Translations under genes and position numbers: made by a program
The notes under the pieces: model-generated
What the model was told of the DNA's origin: nothing
What the model saw: only the letters and a program-made list of their open reading frames with translations
Databases searched by the model: none
Shown: one piece after another, positions 9,601 to 18,400 of the stretch
Layout: every line of letters begins with the position of its first letter
Position numbering within the stretch: the stretch's first letter is position 1
Source of the DNA: JAGLSB01 sp023135955
Lineage (GTDB): Bacteria; Bacteroidota; Bacteroidia; Bacteroidales; GCA-2748055
Assembly (NCBI GenBank): GCA_030673645.1
Contig: DAOVIO010000070.1
Location: 1 to 18,563, forward strand
DNA length: 18,563 nucleotides
Reading direction: 5' to 3'

Positions 9601-10724
9601 GCCAGATCAGTAGTTGGAGGGGTAACAATAACCGATAAATCAATTTTCTCAATGTCGTCGCCTAAAGCATAAAGGCTTAAAGTATCTCCTGTTTTAACGG
9701 TAGTAGAAGCAAAATTATCGGGATGTTGCTCATATGACCAACTCATTCCATCACCTAATGTTAACTCACGACAAACGGCATCTCCGGCAACAACTTCCCA
9801 TGGTAATGTTATGGTATTTTCTGTTTCGTTAATAATTACTTTTTCAGGATTTTCAGCAACAAAATCTAATGAAAAATTGCCATGAGTTCCTATCGTAGTA
9901 AATACATCGAATTGACTATAGTTGACCGGAACTGGCAGCCATTCTGAAGTTGCCAGGTCGGTTCCACGTGATAGATGCCAATCAATTGATCCTTGAGTAA
10001 CGGATGACTTTCTAACCAAAATATAATTGGCAATAGCATCAGTAATACCTGCAACCGGCCATTGTAAATTTCCCTGACCCCATTCAGGGCCATTTACTAA
10101 ATAGGGGTCATATGAAATATTAACATTATCTACCAATGTAGAATCCGGGTTACCCTCATTATTAATAAATATATATTTCAAATAATAACCACTCGATCCC
10201 GTCATAGCAACTACAAAATTGGGTTCAGTTACACTATCGGTGGCATAAGCTTCCCATTCGGGTTTGTTTAGAAATTCGTAGGTATTGGCTTCTTCCTGAT
10301 GAAAAAGTCTATCGGCTACATCTAACAGTGCAACACTGTGCCTTGGTAAACCATCTTCATAAAATGCATCCCAAACATTTGTTAACACATATGATTCTCC
10401 CGCAGCAAGTGTTCCGGATAGTGGCACATCAGAAAATTTATTACCCAAAGTCACCAAACTATCAGTTAATACCCGCAGGGCTGTGTAAGTAAATGCGGAT
10501 ATAATACCAAATTTACTTAAATCAATGTCTTCTTGGCCTACATTGCTAAGTTCAAGGTAATAAAAATCATTAACATCTCCCCTGAATTCGGTAAAAACCA
10601 AAGACGGAACATTAAGCCCCGGGATATTAAGTTTATAGTCTGTGTTATCCTGTTCCGGCTGTGCAAGCACATTTACTTGCAAGGCTATAAAAAAACCTAA
10701 TAATAAAATGTAAATTTTTCTCAT
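6654..10724 (-). CDS. Large T9SS-exported lamin-tail-domain surface protein
   Basis: The 1356-residue protein has a signal peptide (1-21, ending VLAQ) and no enzyme motif that I recognise. A lamin-tail-like (LTD) beta-sandwich starts near residue 40 (FTEFRGD, YYLELSNVG, DLSKFGI). A second one starts near 588 (FISEIAMGTE, YNIEIYNPG, LDLNRYMLVSG). Parts of the two halves correspond, for example DWHLSRGTDLATSEW (248-262) and KFWLAGRDLTTPNW (819-832). Beta-rich modules with a recurring T-(A/S)-(E)-D-G-x-x-x-x-Y ending lie at about 370-475, 480-580, 905-980, 981-1080 and 1081-1168. A PKD-like domain (1178-1270) precedes the T9SS type A sorting domain (1280-1356, IRIYPNPAKSNL to the end). It is therefore expected to be displayed on or released from the cell surface. 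It is divergent from the HTCS gene and ends at a strong terminator. Adhesion or polysaccharide capture is plausible but is inference. Confidence 0.85.
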   Translation of the reverse strand: MRKIYILLLGFFIALQVNVLAQPEQDNTDYKLNIPGLNVPSLVFTEFRGDVNDFYYLELSNVGQEDIDLSKFGIISAFTYTALRVLTDSLVTLGNKFSDVPLSGTLAAGESYVLTNVWDAFYEDGLPRHSVALLDVADRLFHQEEANTYEFLNKPEWEAYATDSVTEPNFVVAMTGSSGYYLKYIFINNEGNPDSTLVDNVNISYDPYLVNGPEWGQGNLQWPVAGITDAIANYILVRKSSVTQGSIDWHLSRGTDLATSEWLPVPVNYSQFDVFTTIGTHGNFSLDFVAENPEKVIINETENTITLPWEVVAGDAVCRELTLGDGMSWSYEQHPDNFASTTVKTGDTLSLYALGDDIEKIDLSVIVTPPTTDLAVAYSKKQAFEVLELDEVVDVNWLAVYETTQGLDTDSIYNVPFATPVDTLFKYLEKPEKANWEIVFAGNETRADLKEGDVLKVTSEDGAVIKEYIIKVDEYEENTNARLSMISWPGVDLDVYWENWITDTIPGFSPSISSYFIKLAENAKAIPALQFKAEDVNASIDVVRAIDINGSIDQRTTTITVTAEDGETTQIYTVLFELKSKALQPNFAEPFISEIAMGTEFTYNIEIYNPGNQELDLNRYMLVSGTADGNLQDAVGRLGNVDLVKLNNHRIYEHHYVPGMRFKHDEDAVAWGAEKGFLIPDNVTNTIVKPGDVFLAGSINDGGWPGGRFYPDRYYEGFTDIGIHGELFDFIWYGWSNEEVDTSPIDEINDQYNLNPWGTKLHRYRTVSYLDFRTLSSPNSSLFLLKIMNDSILDGSKDVTDPEDYIIVDRLQKDLSQDKFWLAGRDLTTPNWNGWIVGRKPDVWKGTTERAEGFGDDFGQSAENSEYIVFNKGDSARVRSDFWDGLGWHSMDEITVYISMVTSTKLIVTNGYEGEQTITGDLSGITVESISALLDKADPGQTFVFLNGADTLSNNDAVAADMKLIVNSADLRNSTSYTLIDSPLDADNLLVAVDGSGLTVTLSGNQGTVAGVTIGSSISSLLDNLTVPELAVLNVIDDDDNLIPLEATNFDSVMIEMIVGPNVFFEVIAENADIAIYSLDFGLEASDAYLLSNVFNIDINYYIVDDVPVGISVDAILDLVFPNENATIKITDKTGFERTSGQLNLDDLIVVTSADQSVTQTYYLNFIDEINPDLGDNRSPTVSVSGVTTVEPGTPVTFTATASDDNHGGSTLSYLWEITSGDAGSVSIATPDQLSTDVTFSTSGSFDLTFTGSDGELSASVVSTIFVAYVGINQFDNSSIRIYPNPAKSNLFVEFDNGINSSARLQIVDMTGKVVYNKLHFDAKANINLENLENGIYFMSIEIDNQISVYKISKMH

Positions 10725-10881
10725 AATAGATTATTTAATTGGTTTGATTAATAAGCATATTTTATATGTAGATATTCATCGTATTTTAAATTAACCTATT
10801 TTTATATATACAATATTAATTCATTATTTGTATATTATATTATTATTTCTTTATCATTGTTTGTAATTATATGGTCAAAAC

Positions 10882-10914
10882 TGAACGTATGTTGCGATGT
10901 AAGACATACGTTCA
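10882..10914. promoter_or_regulatory. Perfect 11-bp inverted repeat, candidate operator
   Basis: TGAACGTATGT (10882-10892) and ACATACGTTCA (10904-10914) are exact reverse complements separated by 11 bp. The half-site centres are 22 bp apart, about two helical turns, so both halves face the same side of the DNA. This suits a dimeric DNA-binding protein. The site is in the gap between the divergent T9SS protein gene and the HTCS gene, about 40 bp upstream of the candidate HTCS -7 element. No T-tract follows on either strand, so it is not an intrinsic terminator. Binding by the HTCS itself is a hypothesis. An RNA hairpin in a minus-strand leader is an alternative. Confidence 0.5.
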
Positions 10915-10953
10915 ATATCCAAATTATTGTTTTTAAGCTTCTTCAATCTTTGC

Positions 10954-10961
10954 TACATTTG
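10954..10961 (+). promoter_or_regulatory. Candidate Bacteroidota -7 promoter element for the HTCS gene
   Basis: TACATTTG fits the TAnnTTTG -7 consensus of Bacteroidota primary sigma promoters. It ends 15 bp before the HTCS ATG at 10977, so a transcript would have a leader of only about ten nucleotides. No clean TTTG -33 box sits at the usual spacing; the nearest match (ATTG at 10926-10929) is a few bases too far. The assignment is tentative. Confidence 0.35.
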
Positions 10962-10976
10962 AAAAAATAATATTTT

Positions 10977-13900
10977 ATGAGATATATCATATTGTTCATT
11001 TCAACCCTCCTCATTACTTTACCAGTTTTTGGGGAAAATAAAGATTACTTCTTCGAACAGGTTTCATCCGATGTTGGTTTTTCATTTAATGCGGTAAATA
11101 GCATTGTTGAAGATAATTACGGATTTGTATGGTTTGGATGCTCTAATGGACTGTATTATTATAATACCGCTCAATTTACCAAATACAATTTCGATCCCCA
11201 GAAAAATGATTCACCCCCATCAAATATAATAACTAATCTCTACAAAGATAGTATTGGCAGGATATGGATTTGTACCGATAATGGAATTTGCTATTTCAAT
11301 GAATTGAGCAATTCTTTCATTCGTCTTCATTTAAAAGAAAGTAACAATTACCTTAATTCCATGAATGTAAGTTCAATTGTGCAATACTCAAACAATAAGT
11401 ATCTCATCGTGATAAATATGCAATTGTACTTTTTTAATATGGACGATCTGGTACTTCAGAAAGTTAAGATCGGAGAGGATACAGCCGATATTAGCTATCT
11501 TGGGCGTAATGAAGACAATCGTATTTATGTTGGAAATACATCCGGACAAGTTTTTATTAATACTACCTCAATTTCAGAGTTTCGACTTATCTACCATTCT
11601 CAATCTGGTGCAATAAATACCCTGAGTTATATAAATAATTCTATATGGGTTGCAGTAGAAAATAGTGGTATTGAAGTTGTATGTATCGATGGTGAATTTA
11701 AAACAAGATACAGGAAAGAGTATTCAGGCAGTAAACACATTACGAACAACTGGGTTCGAAAAATTATTTCACGAGAAAATGGTGAAATCTGGATAGGTAC
11801 TTATGAAGGGATAACTGTTATAAATGCAGAAGGAAACCATACTATAAAGCACACTCCTTATAATGGGCTTCCACATAACAGTATATATGAATTATACCTT
11901 GATAGAAATGATTGTATATGGTTAGGCACATGGTCAGGCGGACTAGCCTATTACAGTGATTTAAATTACAAATTCCCTCATGTAATCATCACAAAAAATA
12001 ATGTACCCATTTCAAATAGCGTTATTTCATCTTTTACTGAAGACAGAAATGGTAATATTCTGGTGGGAAGTGAAACAAGTGGATTAATATCCTTTAATCC
12101 TGATAAAAACATCTTTGTTGACATTGAACCTAAAGTCAACTTTCCTATATATCGTATTAAATCATTAAGCACAGATACCAATGGCAGGCATTGGATTGGT
12201 ACTTTTCAGGAGGGTTTATGGTATATGGATGGAAATAGGCTCAGGATGGTAGAGAGCGACCTGGACAGAAATATTATTTCATCTTTATTACCGGTTGAAA
12301 ATGGAGTTTGGGTTGGCACCAGGCTAAATGGGTTAAAATTTTACAATATAAATAATGGCACTGTTGAACACTTTTTTGCCAACGATGATAAAATTGGGTC
12401 GATCAGTTCAAATATGATCTGGGACATTATAAAGGATTCAAAAGGAAATATATGGATATGCTCTAATTTCGGTTTAACTGTAAAATATAAGAATGCAAGC
12501 GATTTCGAACGGTATTATACTAATGAGAATGCCAATAGCTTAAGTCGTAACTTTAACTATACCATTACTGAAGATAGTAATGGTGACATGTGGATTGGTA
12601 CAAGCGGTGGTGGAATTGATATTTTCAATCAGGAAAGCAAAACCTTCAATAAATTAAGATTAAATGCTGCCATTAATAATGCAGATGTTTATTGTATTAT
12701 AAATGATCAACAAGGAAATATGTGGTTTTCTAGCAATCAGGGAATATACAAGTATGATAAAAAAACATCTACTCTTGAAAATTTTTCTGAGCATGATGAC
12801 CTTCTGGGAAGTAGATACGTTCCCAATTCCGGATTATTAGATTCATCGGGGAAACTTTTTTTTGGCGGAGCAAACGGATTTAATATTATTGACCCCACGG
12901 TTGTTGTAAAAAATCATATCGTGCCAAATGTTTATGTTTCAAATCTTTTCATTAATAATCGACCATTTAATGAACAAGAAACAAGGTTTTTGAATTCAAA
13001 ATTTCCGGCAGGTATCGAGAGCCTGGAACTAAATTATGATCAAAATTCACTGAGCTTTGAAATTGTTGCCAACAACTTTATAAAAACACCGAAGAACAGG
13101 TTCAGGTATCGGTTAATAAATTACATTGATGAATGGAATGAAATTGAACATGGAAGTCCGGTTTCGTTTACAAAAATCCCTCCCGGAAATTATATATTAC
13201 AATTGTTGGCAGCAAACAATGATGGTGTATGGAGCAAAACACCCAAAGAGATTCAGATAAAAATTTACCCACCCTTTTGGCGAACGTGGTACGCTTATAT
13301 TTTTTACTTTGTTTTTTTGGCAACAATTCTAATTGTTGTGTTCAGAATTAGAAAGGAAATTATCAAAGAAAGGTATAAACATGCTGCTGATGAGTTTCTT
13401 TTTTCCGAGAAAGTTAAATTTTTCACCAATGTATCTCATGAGTTCAGAACACCGCTGACACTTATTCTTTCCCCACTTAATAATTTAATGAAGAAATTTA
13501 TTCATGATCCGGGAACGATGGATCATATAAAGATAATTAAACGAAATGCTGACTGGCTTTTACGTTTGACCAATCAGATTCTCGATTTCCGTTTAATAGA
13601 ATTGAATAAAGTCAAATTAAAATTGGAGAAAGAAGAAGTTGTAAGTCTTTGCAGAAATGTTTACAACTGTTTTGAGTATCAGATCACCGAGAAGGAGATC
13701 AATTGCATTTTCACCTCCACTTTTAAATCATTGCACCTACCCATTGATCCCGAAAAAATTGAAAAAGTAATTTATAATTTATTGTCGAATGCACTAAAAC
13801 ATTCGCCTGAAAAAGGACAAATAATTCTTTCATTGGAACAAAAAACACTTATGGAAAATAGCTACTCAGATGTTTTCTGTACAGGGAATAAATTTTTTGG

Positions 13901-14990
13901 AGAATCACTGGAGATTAAGGTTAAGGATAATGGCAAAGGGATTAAAGCTGATATTCTGCCTCACATTTTCGAACGATTTGTTGTTGATAATGAAAATGAT
14001 GAGATTGGCACGGGTATTGGCTTGCACATATGTCAGGAATACATACATCTGCACAATGGAAATATCTTGGTGACTTCAGAAAAGGGCAATGGTGCCACGT
14101 TCGTTATTAATATTCCAATTACAAGCGATTATAATTTTGAACAAGAGGAGATCATTATTCAATATCACTTCGACCAGATACAAGAAAGTAATCATGATCA
14201 ATCCATTCATACAAATTTTCCTGAAAAGAATAAGATTGTATTGTTTGCAGAAGATAATGACGAACTGAGGTTTTATTTTAAAAATCTACTTTCATCGAAA
14301 TATAAAGTACTCACAGCTAAAAATGGGCAACAGGCATTTGAAATTGCCAATGAAATAATTCCCGATATCATTATTTCGGATGTGCTGATGCCAGGCATGG
14401 GTGGCATGGAACTTATAAGTAAAATTAGAGAAACAAAAAAAACAAAGCATATACCAATTATTTTACTCACTGCCCTGAGCGATGATAAGTACAAAATTGA
14501 AAGCATGAACAAAGGTGCCAATGCTTTCATAACCAAACCAGTTGAAGAAGAATTTTTATTTGCCAGAATTGAAAACATTTTTAGTATCCGGGAGACTGTG
14601 AAGCAAAAATATGAGGATAATAAAGACGAAGCCTTTTCGTCCTCCCATATAAGTGAATCATTTATAGAAAAAGCGGAAAAAATTGTCAATGAAAATCTTC
14701 AAAACCCGTCTTTCGAAATAGTGGAACTAGCCTCAATGTTAAATGTAAGCAGAAGCACGTTTCACAGGAAGTTAAAAGCTGCAGTCAACCTAAGCCCATC
14801 TGAATTTGTTCGGGATATCAGGTTAAAAAATACTGTTGAACTCATAAAAAAAGACACTCTGAATATGGATGAAATTGCTATCATTGTTGGTTTCAACTCA
14901 CAATCGTACTTCATTCGCTCATTTAAGGCAAAATATGGGGAGACACCAACAGCATTTAAGGCTAAGCTATCGAAAGATACTGATGCTTAG
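10977..14990 (+). CDS. Hybrid two-component system regulator (HTCS), likely PUL sensor-activator
   Basis: The 1337-residue protein combines sensor and response regulator in one chain. A signal peptide (1-19) is followed by a periplasmic sensor of repeated propeller blades (about 30-645) with recurring D-x-x-G-x-(I/M)-W-(I/F)-G-T motifs. A Y_Y_Y domain (about 685-763) follows. One transmembrane helix (about 770-789) leads to the histidine kinase core: H821 in NVSHEFRTPLTL, an N-box at 934-938, and ATP-lid glycines in DNGKGI (984-989) and GTGIGL (1011-1016). A receiver domain (about 1086-1203) has phospho-acceptor D1135 in ISDVLMPG and K1187 in TKP. The C-terminal AraC-type helix-turn-helix (about 1227-1330) has both recognition units, LASMLNVSRSTFHRKL and IAIIVGFNSQSYFIRSFK. 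All key residues are present. HTCS proteins bind periplasmic oligosaccharides and activate nearby PUL genes. The target here is inferred to be the flanking ulvan cluster. Confidence 0.95.
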   Translation: MRYIILFISTLLITLPVFGENKDYFFEQVSSDVGFSFNAVNSIVEDNYGFVWFGCSNGLYYYNTAQFTKYNFDPQKNDSPPSNIITNLYKDSIGRIWICTDNGICYFNELSNSFIRLHLKESNNYLNSMNVSSIVQYSNNKYLIVINMQLYFFNMDDLVLQKVKIGEDTADISYLGRNEDNRIYVGNTSGQVFINTTSISEFRLIYHSQSGAINTLSYINNSIWVAVENSGIEVVCIDGEFKTRYRKEYSGSKHITNNWVRKIISRENGEIWIGTYEGITVINAEGNHTIKHTPYNGLPHNSIYELYLDRNDCIWLGTWSGGLAYYSDLNYKFPHVIITKNNVPISNSVISSFTEDRNGNILVGSETSGLISFNPDKNIFVDIEPKVNFPIYRIKSLSTDTNGRHWIGTFQEGLWYMDGNRLRMVESDLDRNIISSLLPVENGVWVGTRLNGLKFYNINNGTVEHFFANDDKIGSISSNMIWDIIKDSKGNIWICSNFGLTVKYKNASDFERYYTNENANSLSRNFNYTITEDSNGDMWIGTSGGGIDIFNQESKTFNKLRLNAAINNADVYCIINDQQGNMWFSSNQGIYKYDKKTSTLENFSEHDDLLGSRYVPNSGLLDSSGKLFFGGANGFNIIDPTVVVKNHIVPNVYVSNLFINNRPFNEQETRFLNSKFPAGIESLELNYDQNSLSFEIVANNFIKTPKNRFRYRLINYIDEWNEIEHGSPVSFTKIPPGNYILQLLAANNDGVWSKTPKEIQIKIYPPFWRTWYAYIFYFVFLATILIVVFRIRKEIIKERYKHAADEFLFSEKVKFFTNVSHEFRTPLTLILSPLNNLMKKFIHDPGTMDHIKIIKRNADWLLRLTNQILDFRLIELNKVKLKLEKEEVVSLCRNVYNCFEYQITEKEINCIFTSTFKSLHLPIDPEKIEKVIYNLLSNALKHSPEKGQIILSLEQKTLMENSYSDVFCTGNKFFGESLEIKVKDNGKGIKADILPHIFERFVVDNENDEIGTGIGLHICQEYIHLHNGNILVTSEKGNGATFVINIPITSDYNFEQEEIIIQYHFDQIQESNHDQSIHTNFPEKNKIVLFAEDNDELRFYFKNLLSSKYKVLTAKNGQQAFEIANEIIPDIIISDVLMPGMGGMELISKIRETKKTKHIPIILLTALSDDKYKIESMNKGANAFITKPVEEEFLFARIENIFSIRETVKQKYEDNKDEAFSSSHISESFIEKAEKIVNENLQNPSFEIVELASMLNVSRSTFHRKLKAAVNLSPSEFVRDIRLKNTVELIKKDTLNMDEIAIIVGFNSQSYFIRSFKAKYGETPTAFKAKLSKDTDA

Positions 14991-15027
14991 TACTACACTA
15001 AAATCCTAAGCTATAATTTCGACAAAG

Positions 15028-15408
15028 TTATTTAAATCTTACATCATAAGTAAGCAAGGTTATTGGCTGCTTCTCTCCTTTACCTTTCTTCATGGCGCAC
15101 AAAAAAATCTTATTATCTGCCATGGTAACATTGCAATGACGATAAAGGTCGCCTTTTTCCTCTTTTAATAATGTGGTCCAGGCATTCTCACTCGCCAGTG
15201 TTGTTTTGATTAGCGGTCGGCCATTTTCAAGTGTTACCACCAGAATATGCTCTCCCACACTAAATACATCTCCTGCAGGAGGTGGACAATTGGTTGAATT
15301 AGTAAAGTTATTTTCACCAGCTTTTTTGTAATAGTGAACTGCAGTACCACCAACACTGGTTAAATAATGAATATCTCCAGCCTTACTTACTGTCCACATT
15401 GGCCCCAT
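15028..15408 (-). CDS. C-terminal fragment of a beta-propeller (BNR-type) protein, probable gene remnant
   Basis: This 126-codon frame has no signal peptide and begins inside what looks like a propeller blade (GPMWTVSKAGDIHYLTS). It continues through two or three blade-like units to a terminal strand, ITLLTYDVRFK. That ending resembles the C-terminus of secreted BNR-type propeller proteins found in algal-polysaccharide loci, but it is not closely similar to the two PL25 lyases in this window. Upstream the frame is open for only nine more codons, to a TAG at 15436-15438, so a full-length gene is not present. The 89 bp between it and the heparinase-like gene are AT-rich and hold nothing recognisable. 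It is most likely the surviving 3' end of a deleted lyase or binding-protein gene. Expression as a small cytoplasmic protein cannot be excluded. It converges on the HTCS gene with 37 bp between stops. Confidence 0.6.
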   Translation of the reverse strand: MGPMWTVSKAGDIHYLTSVGGTAVHYYKKAGENNFTNSTNCPPPAGDVFSVGEHILVVTLENGRPLIKTTLASENAWTTLLKEEKGDLYRHCNVTMADNKIFLCAMKKGKGEKQPITLLTYDVRFK

Positions 15409-15497
15409 ACTTATCCTATTGTTCTCTTTATTAATCTAAACAAGCTGTTAAAAGAATCAGATTTATTTTTGTTTGGATTTTTATTTTGTATATTTTA

Positions 15498-18400
15498 TTA
15501 TTTATTTAAAACAATTTTCTTTACAGCCACATTATTACCATTTTTCATTATCAAAGTATATATCCCACTTGAAAAAGAGCTCAAATCAATTTCAAATTGC
15601 TCAGAAATTATCCCTTCTTTTACTCGTGCACCTAAATGATTGGTTACTGAATAGGTACCAACGGCAATAAGCGGAAGATTTATCAGAAAACTTCCATATG
15701 AAGGATTCGGATACACAGTAAAATTATCAGAATCTTCTCTTTGATATATTCTATTTACAACACTAAAATTTGCAGTAATAGTTTTATCTGAATCCATTTT
15801 AATCGTCAAAGGATTAATACTATCTATTACATCTCCTGTCCAGCCATCAAACTGATACCCCTCTTCCGATGTTGCAGTTAGGGATACTTCTGTACCTTCT
15901 GAATATTCTGTTTGGTCAGGGAATAATACAACAGAACCATTTTCTACACTAACATTTAAGGTGTAGTAATTAGGAATCAAGCTAAAAATTGCGGTAATAT
16001 TCTTAACTGTATCCATTATAATAGTCAAAGTACTATCGATTCCGGAAGCATCACCACTCCAAGCATCAAATTGATAAGCTGAATCAGATGTAACAGTTAA
16101 CTGCACTTCGCATCCTGAAATGTATTCGAAAAAATTGGGTGATTTGGTAACCGTGCCGTTTTCTGCAGTGATATATATTGAATAGAAAAGAATTGGGATC
16201 TGCTCATAAATCTTTAGTCCCTGCTTCTTCTCATTGGCAATTAGGGTGGTATCTCCATATGTCAGCTTCTCTCCTTCTCCAATATATAGTGTTACTTTTT
16301 CTTTATCATTTAATAATTCTTTTCTAACAATTGCAAAACGCCCTTTAAACGTAATTCCTTGAGATAACAAGGTAATAGAATCTGGAGTTGCTTGTGAAAT
16401 GATATAATCTGTTATGATCGTACTACCAACTTTTGAAACAATTTTAGCTCCTATCACCTCATCTCCATTTACCAATTGCTGGGTACTCTGTACGCTGGAA
16501 ACGGCTTCTGTTGACGGTTCAAGAATAGCAATATAGGGTCTTTTCCAGGCTTCTCCTTGTTGACGGATTGCCAAAACCTGTGTTTTCTTATTAACATACC
16601 CGTTGCGAGCTTCTCGTGTTGGAGGGGCAACGGCCTTGGTATATTCTCTTTCTATACCTCCCGGTACAAACATGTTCATATATCGGTTATCGTATTCTAT
16701 ATGAAAGCGCACCTTTACTTCATCACTTGTTGGGTCAGTTACACTTTCGTCTTCGAAAAACCGCCATCCCGGAGAGTGTACAACATCGTTAATATCATTA
16801 TCGTACCTATCGGTACTGCTTAGGGGAAAAGCTACACCTTCACTGTTACTTATAATTGTTTGATCTCCCAGGTTATGGTATATATAATCGTGAAATTTAT
16901 TCTCTGACAATGATTTAGAGCGGAACAAATCAAAATAATATCCTGTAGTTTCACTTGTGCGAATAACACTCAAGGTACGCTCCTGGTCACAATTGTTGAC
17001 CTCATCTTTCAGAAATTGCGTAGCAAAACTAAAATTATTACTGATAGGATCCTGGAGATGCAATGGTTCTGATGCTTTATTGACCGTTGTATTTTGCCAC
17101 AAATTGCTTTCGTTTTTCCATGCACCTTGTTGAATGCCATGAGAGGTCCCGTTAACGATAACTGTATTATTTCCAGCATATAAGCGAAAATAGTCCGTGT
17201 GATCAGGATTGGCTCTTGCCGCCACAGAGGGTGGAAGCCCTCCGTTAGGTGCCATTACATATCCTGCTCCATATAGTTCCATTGCAATTCCAGTACAATG
17301 CGAATGCACATAATGTGCCCCTCCAATGTATCCGTTTAAGCCATAGAGTTCATTGTCTTGTTCAACAAAGTTCCTTTGCATTGCAACTCCGGCATGTTCT
17401 ATAATTACTGTGGTTTTATAATCAACATTACCCACAACAGAGTCAGGAATCTCCATACCCCAAAACAACTCCAGGGATTTAGGATGGTCATACAAGCTGG
17501 ATTGTGGAGTTGGAAAATATCCTCCGATATTATTGTAATATTGCTTCAAAGTTATTTCAGCTTGCTCTTTTAAATCGTCATATCCATTTCTTTCCGCAAT
17601 GTGCAATATGTAACGATAAAACACATCACTTCCTTCATTCAGCCGCTTCGAATCACCATAACGAATATAGGTTCCATTGGGGTTTTTAAAGTTTGGAAAA
17701 ATTAAGCTCCCTTCGAGAATATGTCTGTAATTATTTGTCGCATTTAATTCAGGCTTTATACGATCCACAATATTCAAAATCATTGGCACATGAGTCATAA
17801 AACTATAACTTACCGATTCCGGCCAGATACCCTGAGGCAGGTACATCGGTAATATCGTTTTTGTAAACGAAGCCTGATGTTTTGTGCCAATTTCCCAGAA
17901 AACATTGAACAGACGCTCTCTCTCTTCATCATCCTCAATACACAAAATGGGGAACAAAGATCCCGGAGCCTGCAAAATATGATGGTTTGAAACTCTCCTC
18001 CCATATTCATCAGCATCACCATATTCCTGAAGCATATTCCCGGCTATATTTATCATGGCTTTTTGTGCTGCTACATTGTCAAATGGTAATCTACTATCTG
18101 ATTCAATATCATAGACTGTTGTAGTTGGATACTTGATGAAACCATAAATAAAGTCGTACATTAAGGCAATGTGCGGATAGGTTTGACGACCATCCTGAAA
18201 ATCGTCTCCCAGAATTACTGTTGTTTCTGGTGTCTTATCTGCCAGTTTTTTACAATAGTATGATAGAATATCAGCAGAGAATTGTGCATAAGTCACTTCA
18301 CTTGTCAAATAATAGACTATTCCAGCTTCTAATCCCAATTGAAGAGCTTTGTGATCTCCTTCTATACCAAAATCAGGAATCGTCTTTAAAACCGATGCAG

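Noticed and set aside
14273..14689. 138-codon minus-strand frame
   Set aside because: It is the antisense of the HTCS receiver domain, which is intact on the plus strand. The hydrophobic look comes from reversed Lys/Glu/Ile codons.
14985..15011. GCTTAG/CTAAGC inverted repeat at the end of the HTCS gene as a bidirectional terminator
   Set aside because: A 6-bp stem with a 15-nt loop and no T-tract on either side is too weak.
18336..18338. ATG at 18338 as the start of the heparinase-like gene
   Set aside because: The frame continues upstream without a stop for 75 codons to the window edge, and the sequence there matches the N-terminal region expected for the family.
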